This document shows positions 19,708-28,445 of a DNA stretch of 64,000 nt, in pieces. The translations under genes and the position numbers were made by a program. The DNA is from ZC4RG30 sp049841155 (GTDB lineage Bacteria; Pseudomonadota; Gammaproteobacteria; Steroidobacterales; Steroidobacteraceae): NCBI GenBank assembly GCA_049841155.1, contig JASGHI010000003.1:1240001-1304000 (forward strand), given 5' to 3'. Each line of letters begins with the position of its first letter. Within the stretch, counting starts at the first letter, position 1. The notes beneath the pieces are model-generated. The model saw only the letters and a program-made list of their open reading frames with translations, was not told the DNA's origin and ran no database searches.

Positions 19708-20781
19708 GTGACAGAATCCGCCGAATCCCGCTCTGCGGACCGGGCCCGCGAGCTCGGCGCGGCATACCGCAGCATCGTCGTCTCCCGCCTGCGCATCATC
19801 GCGGGTCTCGCCGCACTGTGCCTGTGCGCCCTGGTACTGGATCTGATGACCGGACCTGCGGCGCTGCGCCCCATCGAGGTGCTGCGCGGGCTGTTCGATC
19901 CGGCAAGTCTCGGCGACCCGCAGGCGGCCATCATCTGGCAGGTGCGCCTGCCCTACGCGCTGATGGCACTGCTGGTCGGTGCCGCCCTGTCGCTGGCCGG
20001 TGCCGAAATGCAGACCATCCTCGACAACCCGCTGGCCAGCCCCTTCACGCTCGGGGTTTCCTCGGCGGCCTCGTTCGGCGCGGCACTAGCCATTGTGCTG
20101 GGGCTCGGACTGCCCGGCGTGCCCGCGGACTGGATCCTGTCGCTGAACGCCTTCGTGTTCGCATTTGGCTCGGTGCTGCTGCTGCAGGCCATGGCGCGGG
20201 TACGCGGCGCAGGCACGGAAACCATAGTGTTGTTCGGCATTGCGCTGGTGTTCGCGTTCAACGCGCTGGTGGCCTTCCTGCAGTTCGCTTCCTCGCAGGA
20301 GGCACTGCAGCAGCTGGTGTTCTGGAGCATGGGCTCGTTGTCGCGCACCACCTGGCCCAATGTCTGGGTGCTGCTGGCCCTGCTCGTGGTGGTGGTGCCC
20401 TTCACGATGGGCGCGGCACGGCGCCTGACAGCGCTGCGGCTGGGCGAGGACCGCGCGCGCAGTTTCGGCATCGACGTGGGCAGGCTGCGCTTCACCTCGC
20501 TGCTGCGCGTGAGCCTGCTGGCGGCCACCTGCGTCGCCTTCGTCGGTACCATCGGCTTCGTCGGCCTCGTGGGTCCGCACATCGCACGGCTCCTGATCGG
20601 CGAGGACCACCGCTTCCTGCTGCCGGCGAGCCTGCTCACCGGTGCGGCCATGCTGTCGCTGGCTTCGGTGGCCAGCAAACTGCTGATCCCAGGCGTGATG
20701 CTGCCAGTGGGCGTGGTGACAGCCATCGTCGGCGTACCCGTGTTCCTGCTGCTGATCTTCCGCCGCCGGGGACCGGCATGA
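19708..20781 (+). CDS. FecCD-family iron-siderophore ABC permease
   Basis: Inner-membrane permease that forms the channel of a BtuCD-type Fe-siderophore importer. The frame opens at 19621, but GTG 19708 is the likely start because earlier codons overlap the divergent esterase. The 357 residues contain about ten hydrophobic helices with family motifs: LPYALMALLVGAALSLAGAEMQ, NPLASPFTLGVSSAASFGAALAI, the ATPase-contact region GEDRARSFGI, and FVGTIGFVGLVGPHIARLL. Only one permease gene is present, so a homodimer is expected. It overlaps the ATPase gene by 4 bases (ATGA). Confidence 0.93.
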   Translation: MTESAESRSADRARELGAAYRSIVVSRLRIIAGLAALCLCALVLDLMTGPAALRPIEVLRGLFDPASLGDPQAAIIWQVRLPYALMALLVGAALSLAGAEMQTILDNPLASPFTLGVSSAASFGAALAIVLGLGLPGVPADWILSLNAFVFAFGSVLLLQAMARVRGAGTETIVLFGIALVFAFNALVAFLQFASSQEALQQLVFWSMGSLSRTTWPNVWVLLALLVVVVPFTMGAARRLTALRLGEDRARSFGIDVGRLRFTSLLRVSLLAATCVAFVGTIGFVGLVGPHIARLLIGEDHRFLLPASLLTGAAMLSLASVASKLLIPGVMLPVGVVTAIVGVPVFLLLIFRRRGPA

Positions 20782-21578
20782 CCGACTCGCAGGGCTGGCT
20801 CGCCATCTCCGGCCTGACGGCCGGATACCGCCAGCGCGGCGTGCTCGACGCGCTGACCGTGCCGCCGCTGCCCTGCGGCCAGGTGCACGCCGTCATCGGC
20901 CCGAACGCCGCCGGCAAGAGCACACTGCTGCGCGCGCTGGCCGGCCTGCTGCCGGCCAGCGGTTCGGTTGTCTTCGGCGGCCGGGAGCTGGCGCAGCTGC
21001 GAACCGCAGAACGCGCGCGCATCGTGACCTACATGCCGCAATCGCTGCCGCAGGGGCTGGCGCTGTCGGTGCTGGAATCCGTGATGGGCGCGTGGCTGGC
21101 AACGCCCGCAGCGGATGACGGCGGCTCGACCCAGGCCGTGGAACGGGCGGCCGCAACACTGCAGCGCGTGGGCATCGCGCATCTCGCGCTGGAGCCACTC
21201 CTGCGGCTGTCCGGCGGCCAGCGCCAGCTGGTCGCGCTGGCACAGGCGCTGGTACGCGAGCCGCGCCTGCTGCTCCTGGACGAACCGCTGAGCGCGCTCG
21301 ACCTGCAGTTCCAGTTGCGCGTGATGCAATTGCTGCGCGACCTGGCGCGCGAGCGCGGCACCACCGCGCTGGTGGTGCTGCACGACCTGCAGGTGGCCGC
21401 GCAATGGGCCGATCGCATCCTGGTGCTGGACGGCGGCCGGCTGGCCGCCTGCGGACCGCCGGTCGAGGCCATCACGCCCGAGCTGCTGGCCCGCGTCTAC
21501 AACGTGCGCGCACGTGTGGAGCGCTGCTCGGCCGGCCGCCTGCAGGTGCTGGTGGATGGCCTGCTAGGGACGCACTAG
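20778..21578 (+). CDS. Iron-siderophore ABC transporter ATP-binding protein
   Basis: Energises the FecCD permease. It starts at ATG 20778, overlapping the permease stop, and has 266 residues. Walker A is GPNAAGKST, the Q-loop region has YMPQSLPQ, the signature is LSGGQRQL, Walker B is LLLLDEPLSALD, and the H-loop is VVLHDLQVA. Its 3' end overlaps the convergent YncE-like gene by 15 bases, so the two transcription units collide here. Confidence 0.94.
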   Translation: MTDSQGWLAISGLTAGYRQRGVLDALTVPPLPCGQVHAVIGPNAAGKSTLLRALAGLLPASGSVVFGGRELAQLRTAERARIVTYMPQSLPQGLALSVLESVMGAWLATPAADDGGSTQAVERAAATLQRVGIAHLALEPLLRLSGGQRQLVALAQALVREPRLLLLDEPLSALDLQFQLRVMQLLRDLARERGTTALVVLHDLQVAAQWADRILVLDGGRLAACGPPVEAITPELLARVYNVRARVERCSAGRLQVLVDGLLGTH

Positions 21579-22637
21579 CGTAACCGTGTCGCCAGCCGGA
21601 TCCTCGGGCGCCGCAGTGCCGGCGGGCGCATTGCGCGGCAGGCCGCGCGCCTTGTTGCTGACGAACACGCGGTCGTTCTTCGCATCCACCGCAATGGTCT
21701 GCGGCAAGGTACCGGTCTGCAGATTGGCCACCACCGAATAGTCCTTCGCATCCACGACCGTGAGCGTACCCGCCTGCCGGTTGGCCACATACACCTGCTG
21801 CCGTCCGGGATGGAAAGCCACGCCCAGCGCACCCTCGCCGGTCGGTACGGACCTGAGCAACTTGCCGTCGCGGGCATCGAGCACCGTCAGGCTGCCGCTC
21901 TTCTGGTTCGCAACGAACAGCCGGTGGCCGGCCGCATCGAACACCAGATTTACGGGCGACTCGCCACCGGCGGGCCAGCGCGACACGACCTTCTTCTGCG
22001 CCAGATCGATGGCCAGGACCTCGTTGTCCCCCATCGCGGTGGCGAACAGCCTGCCGCCGGCGGGATCGACTGCAACGCCTGTCAGCGTACCGGCCTCCAC
22101 CGGAATGGATTCGACAAAGGCATTGTGAAGCCCGTCGATCACCCACACAGCGCTGGACTCGCCCTTGCCATCCCGGCTGCCGACCACGGATACATACACG
22201 CGGTTCGCCCGCGGATCGGCGACCGCTTCACGCACATGCGCACCCTCACCGTGCTGGATCGAGGCCACGACCTTGCCGCTGCGCACATCCACCGCCGTGA
22301 CGCTGCCATTGCGTGTGGCGGTGCCGTACAGCATGCCCGCCGCGGCATTGAGGCCCACGCCGTACACCGGTGTGGCGGAAACGTCGATGTCGGACAGGCG
22401 CTCGAGGGTAGCCCCATCGAGCACGATGATCTTCGCGCCCGGCTGCGTGCGGCTGCCGGCACTGGCCACGTACACACGGCCCGTGGCCGGATCCACGGCC
22501 AGTTCGTACAGCCCTGCGTCGAGCTTCACGGATTTCTCCACGACCGGCGCGGCCGTCGCCTGCCCACACGCCAACCCGAGACTCAGTACGGCGGCGGGCA
22601 GCATGGGACGAAGACGGATCATCGAAGGATTCTTCAT
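21564..22637 (-). CDS. YncE-like seven-bladed beta-propeller, periplasmic
   Basis: The 357-residue protein has a signal peptide (LPAAVLSLGLACGQATAAP) and repeated YVTN-type propeller blades such as DPATGRVYVASAG, DPRANRVYVSVVG, FDAAGHRLFVANQKSGSLTVLDA and HPGRQQVYVANRQAGTLTVVDA. E. coli YncE is an iron/oxidative-stress-linked periplasmic propeller of unclear role. The gene begins inside the end of the binding-protein gene (4-base ATGA overlap) and is the last gene of the iron operon that starts at 25993. Confidence 0.85.
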   Translation of the reverse strand: MKNPSMIRLRPMLPAAVLSLGLACGQATAAPVVEKSVKLDAGLYELAVDPATGRVYVASAGSRTQPGAKIIVLDGATLERLSDIDVSATPVYGVGLNAAAGMLYGTATRNGSVTAVDVRSGKVVASIQHGEGAHVREAVADPRANRVYVSVVGSRDGKGESSAVWVIDGLHNAFVESIPVEAGTLTGVAVDPAGGRLFATAMGDNEVLAIDLAQKKVVSRWPAGGESPVNLVFDAAGHRLFVANQKSGSLTVLDARDGKLLRSVPTGEGALGVAFHPGRQQVYVANRQAGTLTVVDAKDYSVVANLQTGTLPQTIAVDAKNDRVFVSNKARGLPRNAPAGTAAPEDPAGDTVTLVRP

Positions 22638-23782
22638 TGCGGTGCTCCTGGCAGGTCCACCCAGTACGTGCCCTCGTAGGGCACGGCTAGGAATTCACGG
22701 TTGATGGCATCGAGTGTCTGCTGCGGATCCACATCTGCGAACAGTTCGGGGTGAATCCACTTCGCGAACGCCTCGATGACGACTATGTCGATCGGCGAGT
22801 TGATCAGCTGGTGCGCCAGGCCATGCGTGCGGCCGGACTTCACGGCGCCCAGCTGCGAGATGCCCTGTCGCGCCGCCACGCGGGCCAGCGAGGCACGCGC
22901 CGTCGCCGCATCGTAGCCCTGGCCCAGCACCAGACCGCCGCTGGCGGCCAGGTGCGGTCCACCAGTGGCGATGTACACGTGCGGGTTGCGGGAGATCACG
23001 TACTCCTTGTTCAGCTTGCCGAACGCACCCTTCAGCACATCGGCGCCGATGTTGGCGCCACCGACGAACTCGATGTAGTCGCCCACGTTGCCGCGCCCGG
23101 GCGAGTTGCAGCAATCGCCGGAGCCTCCGGCATGGGCCTCCAGGAACACCGTCGGGCGATCCTGCGGCGGCAGGCCTGCGATGCGGCTGGAGATGCGCTC
23201 CAGGCGTTCCTCGCGGAATGCGATGAAGCGCTCGGCCTGCGCCTGCCGGCCGGTGAGCTGACCCAGGATGCGCAGGCTGCGCTCCTGGTTCGCGAACGGC
23301 CGCGTGAAGAAGTCGATGAACACCACACGGATGCCGGCCGCCTCCAGCTGCGCCACCTGCGCTTGCGAAGGCCCGCTGCCCATGGAGACCACGGCCACAT
23401 CCGGCGCCGCCGCCAGCATCGCCTCCAGATTGAAGTTGTCGGCGGAGCTGGCTACGCGAGGCACCGTGCGCAGCGCCGGAAAGCGCTGCAGCAGCAGCGC
23501 ATGAGTTGTCTCACCGATACGGTTGACGTCGCGCGGCCAGGCAGCCAGCCCCTTCACCGGATCCTCCAGCAGCAGCGACAGCGCGATCAGGTAGCGGCCA
23601 TCGTCGATGGCGATGCGGCGCACCGGCTTGGACAGCGACACGGTGCGCTCGCGCAGATCCACGAGCGAAGCCGGCTGGGCGGGTGTCGCCGCGTACGCTG
23701 CAGACGGTGACGCCACTGCCACCAGCACGGCAGCTGCAGCCAGCAGCGCGGCGAACCCGCGACACACCCGATGGCCGCTCAT
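22634..23782 (-). CDS. Iron-siderophore ABC transporter substrate-binding protein
   Basis: Periplasmic FecB/FhuD-like binding protein that hands the ferric chelate to the permease. The 382 residues have a signal peptide (ALLAAAAVLVAVASPSAAYA), then DLRERTVSLSKPVRRIAI, PDVAVVSMG and FIDFFTRPF typical of class III binding proteins, and a later GSGDCCNSPGRGN insertion with a C-C pair. The C-terminal lobe contains NPHVYIATGG and HPELFADVDPQQTL. ATGA overlaps join it to the PepSY gene upstream and the YncE-like gene downstream. Confidence 0.88.
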   Translation of the reverse strand: MSGHRVCRGFAALLAAAAVLVAVASPSAAYAATPAQPASLVDLRERTVSLSKPVRRIAIDDGRYLIALSLLLEDPVKGLAAWPRDVNRIGETTHALLLQRFPALRTVPRVASSADNFNLEAMLAAAPDVAVVSMGSGPSQAQVAQLEAAGIRVVFIDFFTRPFANQERSLRILGQLTGRQAQAERFIAFREERLERISSRIAGLPPQDRPTVFLEAHAGGSGDCCNSPGRGNVGDYIEFVGGANIGADVLKGAFGKLNKEYVISRNPHVYIATGGPHLAASGGLVLGQGYDAATARASLARVAARQGISQLGAVKSGRTHGLAHQLINSPIDIVVIEAFAKWIHPELFADVDPQQTLDAINREFLAVPYEGTYWVDLPGAPQ

Positions 23783-25401
23783 GCCGGTTCGGTGGAGCGG
23801 GCGGTAGCCGCGTCCACCGGAGTTGCCGCGGCCGGCCTCGGCAGCGACCAGACGCTGTCCGGATCACCGTGCAGCGCGCGCCGGCGCGAGAGCACAGCAA
23901 ACAGCGCCAGCAGGACGGCAGCTACCAGCGCCACCGCATCGATCAGCAAGCCGGACGGCTGCCAGGCTGGTGTGCGCAGTTGCGCCAGCAGGCTGGCCAG
24001 CGGCACCATCAGCGTGGCCGCGGCGGCGAAGGCCAGCAGCTCGGCGCTGGCGCGCGCCGCACCGCGCCACAGCGCCCAGGCCGTGCAGCCCAGGAAGACG
24101 GCGTAGTAGATCCATGTGTGCGCACGCTGCAGATCGGTCACGCGACCCGGCAGCCACTTGGCCGCGGCCACGGTCAGGGAAATCCCCGCGATGCAGCCCA
24201 CGCACACACCCACCGTAAGCGCGGCCATCACGCGGTGCGAACGCTTCTGCGCCGGCAATGCGGGATCACCGCGCCGCTGCCGCCGCCGCCGCGCCTCGAT
24301 CCAGATCAGGTTGCCGGAATAGAACAGGAAGGCACCGGCCAGGCCGAGCAGGAAGTAGACCCAGCGCACCGGTGTACCACCGAAACTGCCGAAGTGCAGC
24401 GTGAAGAAGCTGGTCAGTGTCTTGTCCCATCCGCTCTGATGGCCCGGCAGGTAGTTGCCCTGCGTGATCTGTCCGCTGTATGGATCCAGTTGTGCAAGTC
24501 CGTAGGTGGGCGCGCGGTGCATCTGCGCATCGTCGTAGCCCAGCACGCGCGCGCTCATCACGCCAGACGGCATGCTGCGGTACTCCACGGCCACCGGCGT
24601 GAACCCCGGTGCCTGTTCGCGCAGCCTTGCCACGAGCTGCAATGGTGCCAGCACGGCCGCGCCGGATTGCGGCTGCGGCGGCGGCAGTCGATCGGCCGCC
24701 CACATCTCATCGAGCGTGTGCCCGTACACGACCGCGTCCTGAACGTCGTAGATCTGATCATGGAAGGCGAACACGACAGAGGTCAGCGCCATCACTACAT
24801 GAAAGGGCAGGCTGAACACGCCCAGGGAATTGTGCACATCCAGCCACATGCGCTTGAGATTGCGGCCGGCGCGCCAGGCGAACAGGTCCTGCATCAGCGT
24901 GGGCAGCAGCACGATGACGCCGGAGACCAGCGCCACGCCGTACAGCAGCGCGATCACCCCCATGATGGGCATCGACACCTCGTGCTCGAACGGCAGGCCC
25001 ACCTGCTGGTGCAGCACATCCACCAGTTGCGCCACCGGCGCCTCGTCCATCGGCGTGGTAGCCAGTTCCCCGCGCACATCAAGCGCCGCGCCGAAGCGGT
25101 GGCCGTCCCGGTCCTGCCAGCTGATCCGCGCCGGCGTGTCCGCATCGGTGCGCAGGTGCAGCGTGTAGCGCGCGGCGGTCTCCGGATGCGCCGCCACCAG
25201 CCGCTCGAGCAGTTCCGGCGTGTGCTCCAGAGAAACCGCGGGTGGCAGCTGCGCCGGCGGTGAGGCCCAGCGGCGCAGCGGCTCCTCGAACATCGTGATC
25301 GCACCGGCGTAGAAGGCAATGAACAGTGCCAACCCTGCGACGATACCCACCCAGGTGTGCACGTCGGTGTAGGTACGCAGGATGTCGGTGCGTATCTTCA
25401 T
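23779..25401 (-). CDS. PepSY-associated membrane protein (ferric-siderophore reductase-like)
   Basis: Inner-membrane protein of the PepSY_TM family; relatives such as FpvG and PiuB act in reduction or release of iron from siderophores. I start at ATG 25401 (MKIRTDILRTYTDVHTWVG), which overlaps the stop of the upstream small membrane gene; the frame is open to 25545. The 540 residues show the first helix with HTWVG and FIAFYAGAI, a large periplasmic loop with PepSY-like folds, then helix pairs containing WLDVHNSLGVFSLPFHVVMALTS and RWVYFLLGLAGAFLFYSGNLIW. Paired histidines in helices suggest haem or iron coordination. It lies third in the iron operon. Confidence 0.88.
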   Translation of the reverse strand: MKIRTDILRTYTDVHTWVGIVAGLALFIAFYAGAITMFEEPLRRWASPPAQLPPAVSLEHTPELLERLVAAHPETAARYTLHLRTDADTPARISWQDRDGHRFGAALDVRGELATTPMDEAPVAQLVDVLHQQVGLPFEHEVSMPIMGVIALLYGVALVSGVIVLLPTLMQDLFAWRAGRNLKRMWLDVHNSLGVFSLPFHVVMALTSVVFAFHDQIYDVQDAVVYGHTLDEMWAADRLPPPQPQSGAAVLAPLQLVARLREQAPGFTPVAVEYRSMPSGVMSARVLGYDDAQMHRAPTYGLAQLDPYSGQITQGNYLPGHQSGWDKTLTSFFTLHFGSFGGTPVRWVYFLLGLAGAFLFYSGNLIWIEARRRRQRRGDPALPAQKRSHRVMAALTVGVCVGCIAGISLTVAAAKWLPGRVTDLQRAHTWIYYAVFLGCTAWALWRGAARASAELLAFAAAATLMVPLASLLAQLRTPAWQPSGLLIDAVALVAAVLLALFAVLSRRRALHGDPDSVWSLPRPAAATPVDAATARSTEPA

Positions 25402-25706
25402 GTTGCGCCCGACAGCGCCCGGCCACCCCACAGCAGCGCGTACACGAGCACATTGGCCGCACCCAGCCACAGCCAGGCACGCAGTCCGCTGCGGAACATG
25501 AAGCAGGCGCAGAGCACTGCCGTCCATAGCGGGGCGATCATCCACATGTTGAACTGCACCTTGCCGGTGCCGGCCGTCAGACCTCCCGGGCCGAACGACG
25601 CGAACAGCCCCGACAGGCCGATGGCAAGCCAGAAGCCCAGCACGGTCGCGGCGCTGGCCTTGCCGATCCAGTTGGTTGCCGTCAAATCTGGCAGGGCTGC
25701 GCTCAT
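25398..25706 (-). CDS. Small membrane protein of the iron-uptake operon (DUF3649-like)
   Basis: A 102-residue protein with three predicted helices (TVLGFWLAIGLSGLFASFG, FNMWMIAPLWTAVLCACFMF and LWLGAANVLVYALLWGG). Start ATG 25706 overlaps the upstream gene, and its stop overlaps the PepSY gene. Position and character fit the DUF3649 proteins that sit between a DUF3325 protein and a PepSY protein in pseudomonad iron loci. The family assignment is from context and should be treated as tentative; the role is unknown. Confidence 0.7.
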   Translation of the reverse strand: MSAALPDLTATNWIGKASAATVLGFWLAIGLSGLFASFGPGGLTAGTGKVQFNMWMIAPLWTAVLCACFMFRSGLRAWLWLGAANVLVYALLWGGRALSGAT

Positions 25707-25993
25707 GAGCGCTCCCTGTGCACCGGCCCGAGCGCGAACGGCAGCGCGGTAGCCACGAACATGAACAGCGTCAGCGTTGCGAAGATGGCCACTTCCACGC
25801 TGGAGAGGGATTGCAGCACAAGGGTGGCGGCGAGCAGGCAACCCACCGTCAACGGCCAGGCGATCGCAGCCCGCAGTGGCGCGCGCAGGAACCGCTGATG
25901 CCGGGTGGCCAGGTAGAACACGACCGACGCCGTTGCGGACAGCAGCAGGGCCGCTGTCCAACTGTGAAGGGAATGGGGCACGCAGGAATCCAT
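25703..25993 (-). CDS. Small membrane protein, first gene of the iron operon (DUF3325-like)
   Basis: The 96-residue product starting at ATG 25993 has three hydrophobic segments (AALLLSATASVVFYLA, WPLTVGCLLAATLVLQ and FATLTLFMFVATALPFALG) with a basic R-H-Q-R-F-L-R linker, as in DUF3325 proteins next to TonB receptors. The frame extends to 26122, but that would run through the Fur box. It heads a five-gene chain in which every junction is a 4-base overlap, and the Fur box lies 24 bases upstream. Confidence 0.7.
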   Translation of the reverse strand: MDSCVPHSLHSWTAALLLSATASVVFYLATRHQRFLRAPLRAAIAWPLTVGCLLAATLVLQSLSSVEVAIFATLTLFMFVATALPFALGPVHRERS

Positions 25994-26016
25994 CAACCAA
26001 TAAACTTGCGGATGAT

Positions 26017-26035
26017 AATAAGAACGATTCTTGTT
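26017..26035. promoter_or_regulatory. Fur box in the divergent iron promoter region
   Basis: AATAAGAACGATTCTTGTT matches the Fur consensus AATGAGAAT-N-ATTCTCATT at most positions and has perfect inner arms AAGAA/TTCTT. It lies between the divergent small-membrane-protein operon (start 25993) and the TonB receptor (start 26121), so one site could repress both directions under iron sufficiency. Confidence 0.8.
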
Positions 26036-26120
26036 TTCAAATACAACATGATGGACAATGCCGGCGATCGCACCTTGTGCGACTGCCTCCAACCCCATGA
26101 ATTCAAAAGAGATACAGCGC

Positions 26121-28376
26121 ATGCTCCCTAGCGTTTCCCCGCCCCGCTCCCGTGCCAGATTGGGCTTTCTCGCGTCTACCGCGCTCCTTGCCGGCGTTGC
26201 CGCTGCCGTTTCCCAGGCCCTGGCCCAGGAAGGCGCCGGCGCGAATCAGCGCGATGAGCTCGATGTCGTCGTCGTCAACGCCTACCGCACCACCACCGAG
26301 ACCTCCGGCGCCACAAAGACCGACACGCCAATCGCCGAGACCGCGAAGTCCGTGTCGGTGATCGCGCGCGAGGAACTGGACGCGCGCGGCGTGACCAACC
26401 TCAACGAGGCGATGCGCTATGTGGCCGGTGTCGTGCTGGAGAGCACCGGCAACGACAACCGCTACGACGATTTCCGCATCCGCGGTTTTGCGGCCGGCAG
26501 CGAGAGCGGCACCACCATCATCGACGGCCTGCGTTCGCCGCCGATCGGCAGCGCGTGGAACCGCGGCAAGATCGACAGCTGGAACCTGGAACGGGTGGAG
26601 GTGCTCAAGGGTCCCTCGGCAGTGATGTACGGCCAGATGGCGCCCGGCGGCATCGTCAACCAGGTCAGCAAGACACCCCGCAGTGGGCAGCGGCAGCTGG
26701 TGCAGGTGGGCGCGGACGCCAACGGCGCGTACAACGCCGGCATCGACGTCGGCGGCGGTACCGATGACGCCCGTCACCTCTTCCGGGTGGTCGGCCGTTT
26801 CAGCGACGGCGACACACAGATCGACACCATCAAGCACCAGAGCTGGTTCGTGGCGCCGAGCTACGCCTTGCAGATCGCCGACCACACACGGCTGACGCTG
26901 CTGGGCCAGTACAAGGAGGACAGCGGCGGCTCGACCTATCAGTTCCTGCCCATGAACGGCACATTGATTCCCACCACCTATGGCTACATGAAGAACACCA
27001 CCTTCATCGGCGAGCCGAGCTGGAACACCTGGGATGCCACACTCTGGAACGCCGGCTGGCAGTTCGAGCATTCGTTCAACGACAGCTGGACTCTGAGCCA
27101 GAGCGCGCGCCACATGCACGTGGATTCCCTGTACCGCGGCATCGTCACCAACGGCGCGCTGGCCGCAGACGGCCGCACTCAGCCGCGCCGCCAGGTCGCC
27201 GGTGTCGGCGATGCCGACGCCGACACCATCGACACGCGCGTGGTCGGCCGGTTTGCCACCGGTTCGCTTGGGCACACGCTGCTGATCGGCGTGGACTGGT
27301 CGCAGGGAGATTACGACAACGACCGCCAGGCCTACGCCAACCCGGCCAGCATCGACATCTTCAACCCGGTGCACACCGGACACACGACGACGCTGTCCAC
27401 CGTCGGCTACTCGGGCGGCAAGACCCGTCAGACCGGCGCCTACCTGCAGGACCAGATCGAACTGGGCAGGTGGCGTCTGACAGCCGGCGGCCGCTACGAC
27501 TGGACCCGGGACAACACCTGGAGCCAGAACTACAACGCCGTCTCCGGCATGTACGCCGCGAAGACGACCTCGAAGGTCAGCGGCGATGCATTCAGCGGCA
27601 ACTTCGGCGTGCTGTACGTGTTCGACAATGGCTTCTCGCCATACCTCAGCTATGCCGAGTCGTTCACTCCCTCCACCTACGACAGCACCTACAGTTTCGC
27701 GGGCAATGCATTCGATGCGGTACGGGGCCGGCAGTGGGAAGCAGGCGTGAAGTACCAGCCCACGGGCTTTGACGGCCTGGTGACTCTGGCCGCCTACGAC
27801 CTGCGCCAGAAGGACGTTGCGGTTCCCGATACGAACCACACCACCGGCTGTGGTCCCACCACCACCAGCGCCTGCCTGCTGGGCGACGGCGAAAGCCGCG
27901 TACGCGGCATCGAACTGGAAGGGCGCATCACTCCCCTCCCCGGATTCAGCGTCATCGGCGCGCTGTCGCGGATGGACTCCGAATACATCCGCAGCAACAA
28001 CGTCTACGAAGGCAAGGATCTTGCCATGGTCCCGGACTGGCTGGGCTCGCTGTGGGCCGACTACACTTTCCATTCCGGCGCGCTGAATGGCTTCAGCATC
28101 GCTGCGGGAGTGCGCTACAACGGCGAGAGCTTCATCGTCGGCAACAGCCGCAGCATCGCCGGCGGCCGAGGTTACCCGGACACCATCCCGGCTTACACAT
28201 TGTGGGATGCGGCGCTGCGCTACGACCTGTCGCGCGTCACCCAGGCCAATGTGCAGCTGTCGGTGAACGCCAGCAACCTGGCGGACAAGCGCTTCGTCTC
28301 CACCTGCACCGGCACTTCCTCGTGCTGGTACGGCAGCGGACGGTCGGTTCTCGCCAGCGCGCGCTGGGCCTGGTAG
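26121..28376 (+). CDS. TonB-dependent siderophore receptor
   Basis: Outer-membrane receptor for a ferric siderophore. I start at ATG 26121, with AAAAGAGA about 8 bases upstream; ATG 26097 is in frame but has no ribosome-binding site. The 751 residues show a signal peptide (LLAGVAAAVSQALAQ), a TonB-box-like DELDVVVVNAYR, the plug with SVIAREELDARGVTNLNEAMRYVAGV, RIRGF and RVEVLKGPSAVMYGQMAPGGIVNQVSK, then barrel strands ending in the aromatic SARWAW. The plug form GPSAVMYGQ is typical of hydroxamate-type (FhuE/FpvA-like) siderophore receptors, but the ligand is not determined. Confidence 0.93.
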   Translation: MLPSVSPPRSRARLGFLASTALLAGVAAAVSQALAQEGAGANQRDELDVVVVNAYRTTTETSGATKTDTPIAETAKSVSVIAREELDARGVTNLNEAMRYVAGVVLESTGNDNRYDDFRIRGFAAGSESGTTIIDGLRSPPIGSAWNRGKIDSWNLERVEVLKGPSAVMYGQMAPGGIVNQVSKTPRSGQRQLVQVGADANGAYNAGIDVGGGTDDARHLFRVVGRFSDGDTQIDTIKHQSWFVAPSYALQIADHTRLTLLGQYKEDSGGSTYQFLPMNGTLIPTTYGYMKNTTFIGEPSWNTWDATLWNAGWQFEHSFNDSWTLSQSARHMHVDSLYRGIVTNGALAADGRTQPRRQVAGVGDADADTIDTRVVGRFATGSLGHTLLIGVDWSQGDYDNDRQAYANPASIDIFNPVHTGHTTTLSTVGYSGGKTRQTGAYLQDQIELGRWRLTAGGRYDWTRDNTWSQNYNAVSGMYAAKTTSKVSGDAFSGNFGVLYVFDNGFSPYLSYAESFTPSTYDSTYSFAGNAFDAVRGRQWEAGVKYQPTGFDGLVTLAAYDLRQKDVAVPDTNHTTGCGPTTTSACLLGDGESRVRGIELEGRITPLPGFSVIGALSRMDSEYIRSNNVYEGKDLAMVPDWLGSLWADYTFHSGALNGFSIAAGVRYNGESFIVGNSRSIAGGRGYPDTIPAYTLWDAALRYDLSRVTQANVQLSVNASNLADKRFVSTCTGTSSCWYGSGRSVLASARWAW

Positions 28377-28381
28377 CGCAA

Positions 28382-28412
28382 GCCAGGCACCCGTGCATAT
28401 CAGGGGCCTGGC
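28382..28412. terminator. Possible bidirectional terminator stem
   Basis: GCCAGGC (28382-28388) pairs with GCCTGGC (28406-28412) across a 17-base loop, between the convergent receptor and SUMF1-like genes. There is no T-tract, and support is weak. Confidence 0.25.
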
Positions 28413-28445
28413 GCTCATGTCATCAGGGCGTGCAGTACAAGACCG

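Noticed and set aside
26103..28418. 771-codon minus-strand frame opposite the siderophore receptor
   Set aside because: Complete overlap with a convincing TonB receptor; composition is typical of an antisense shadow.
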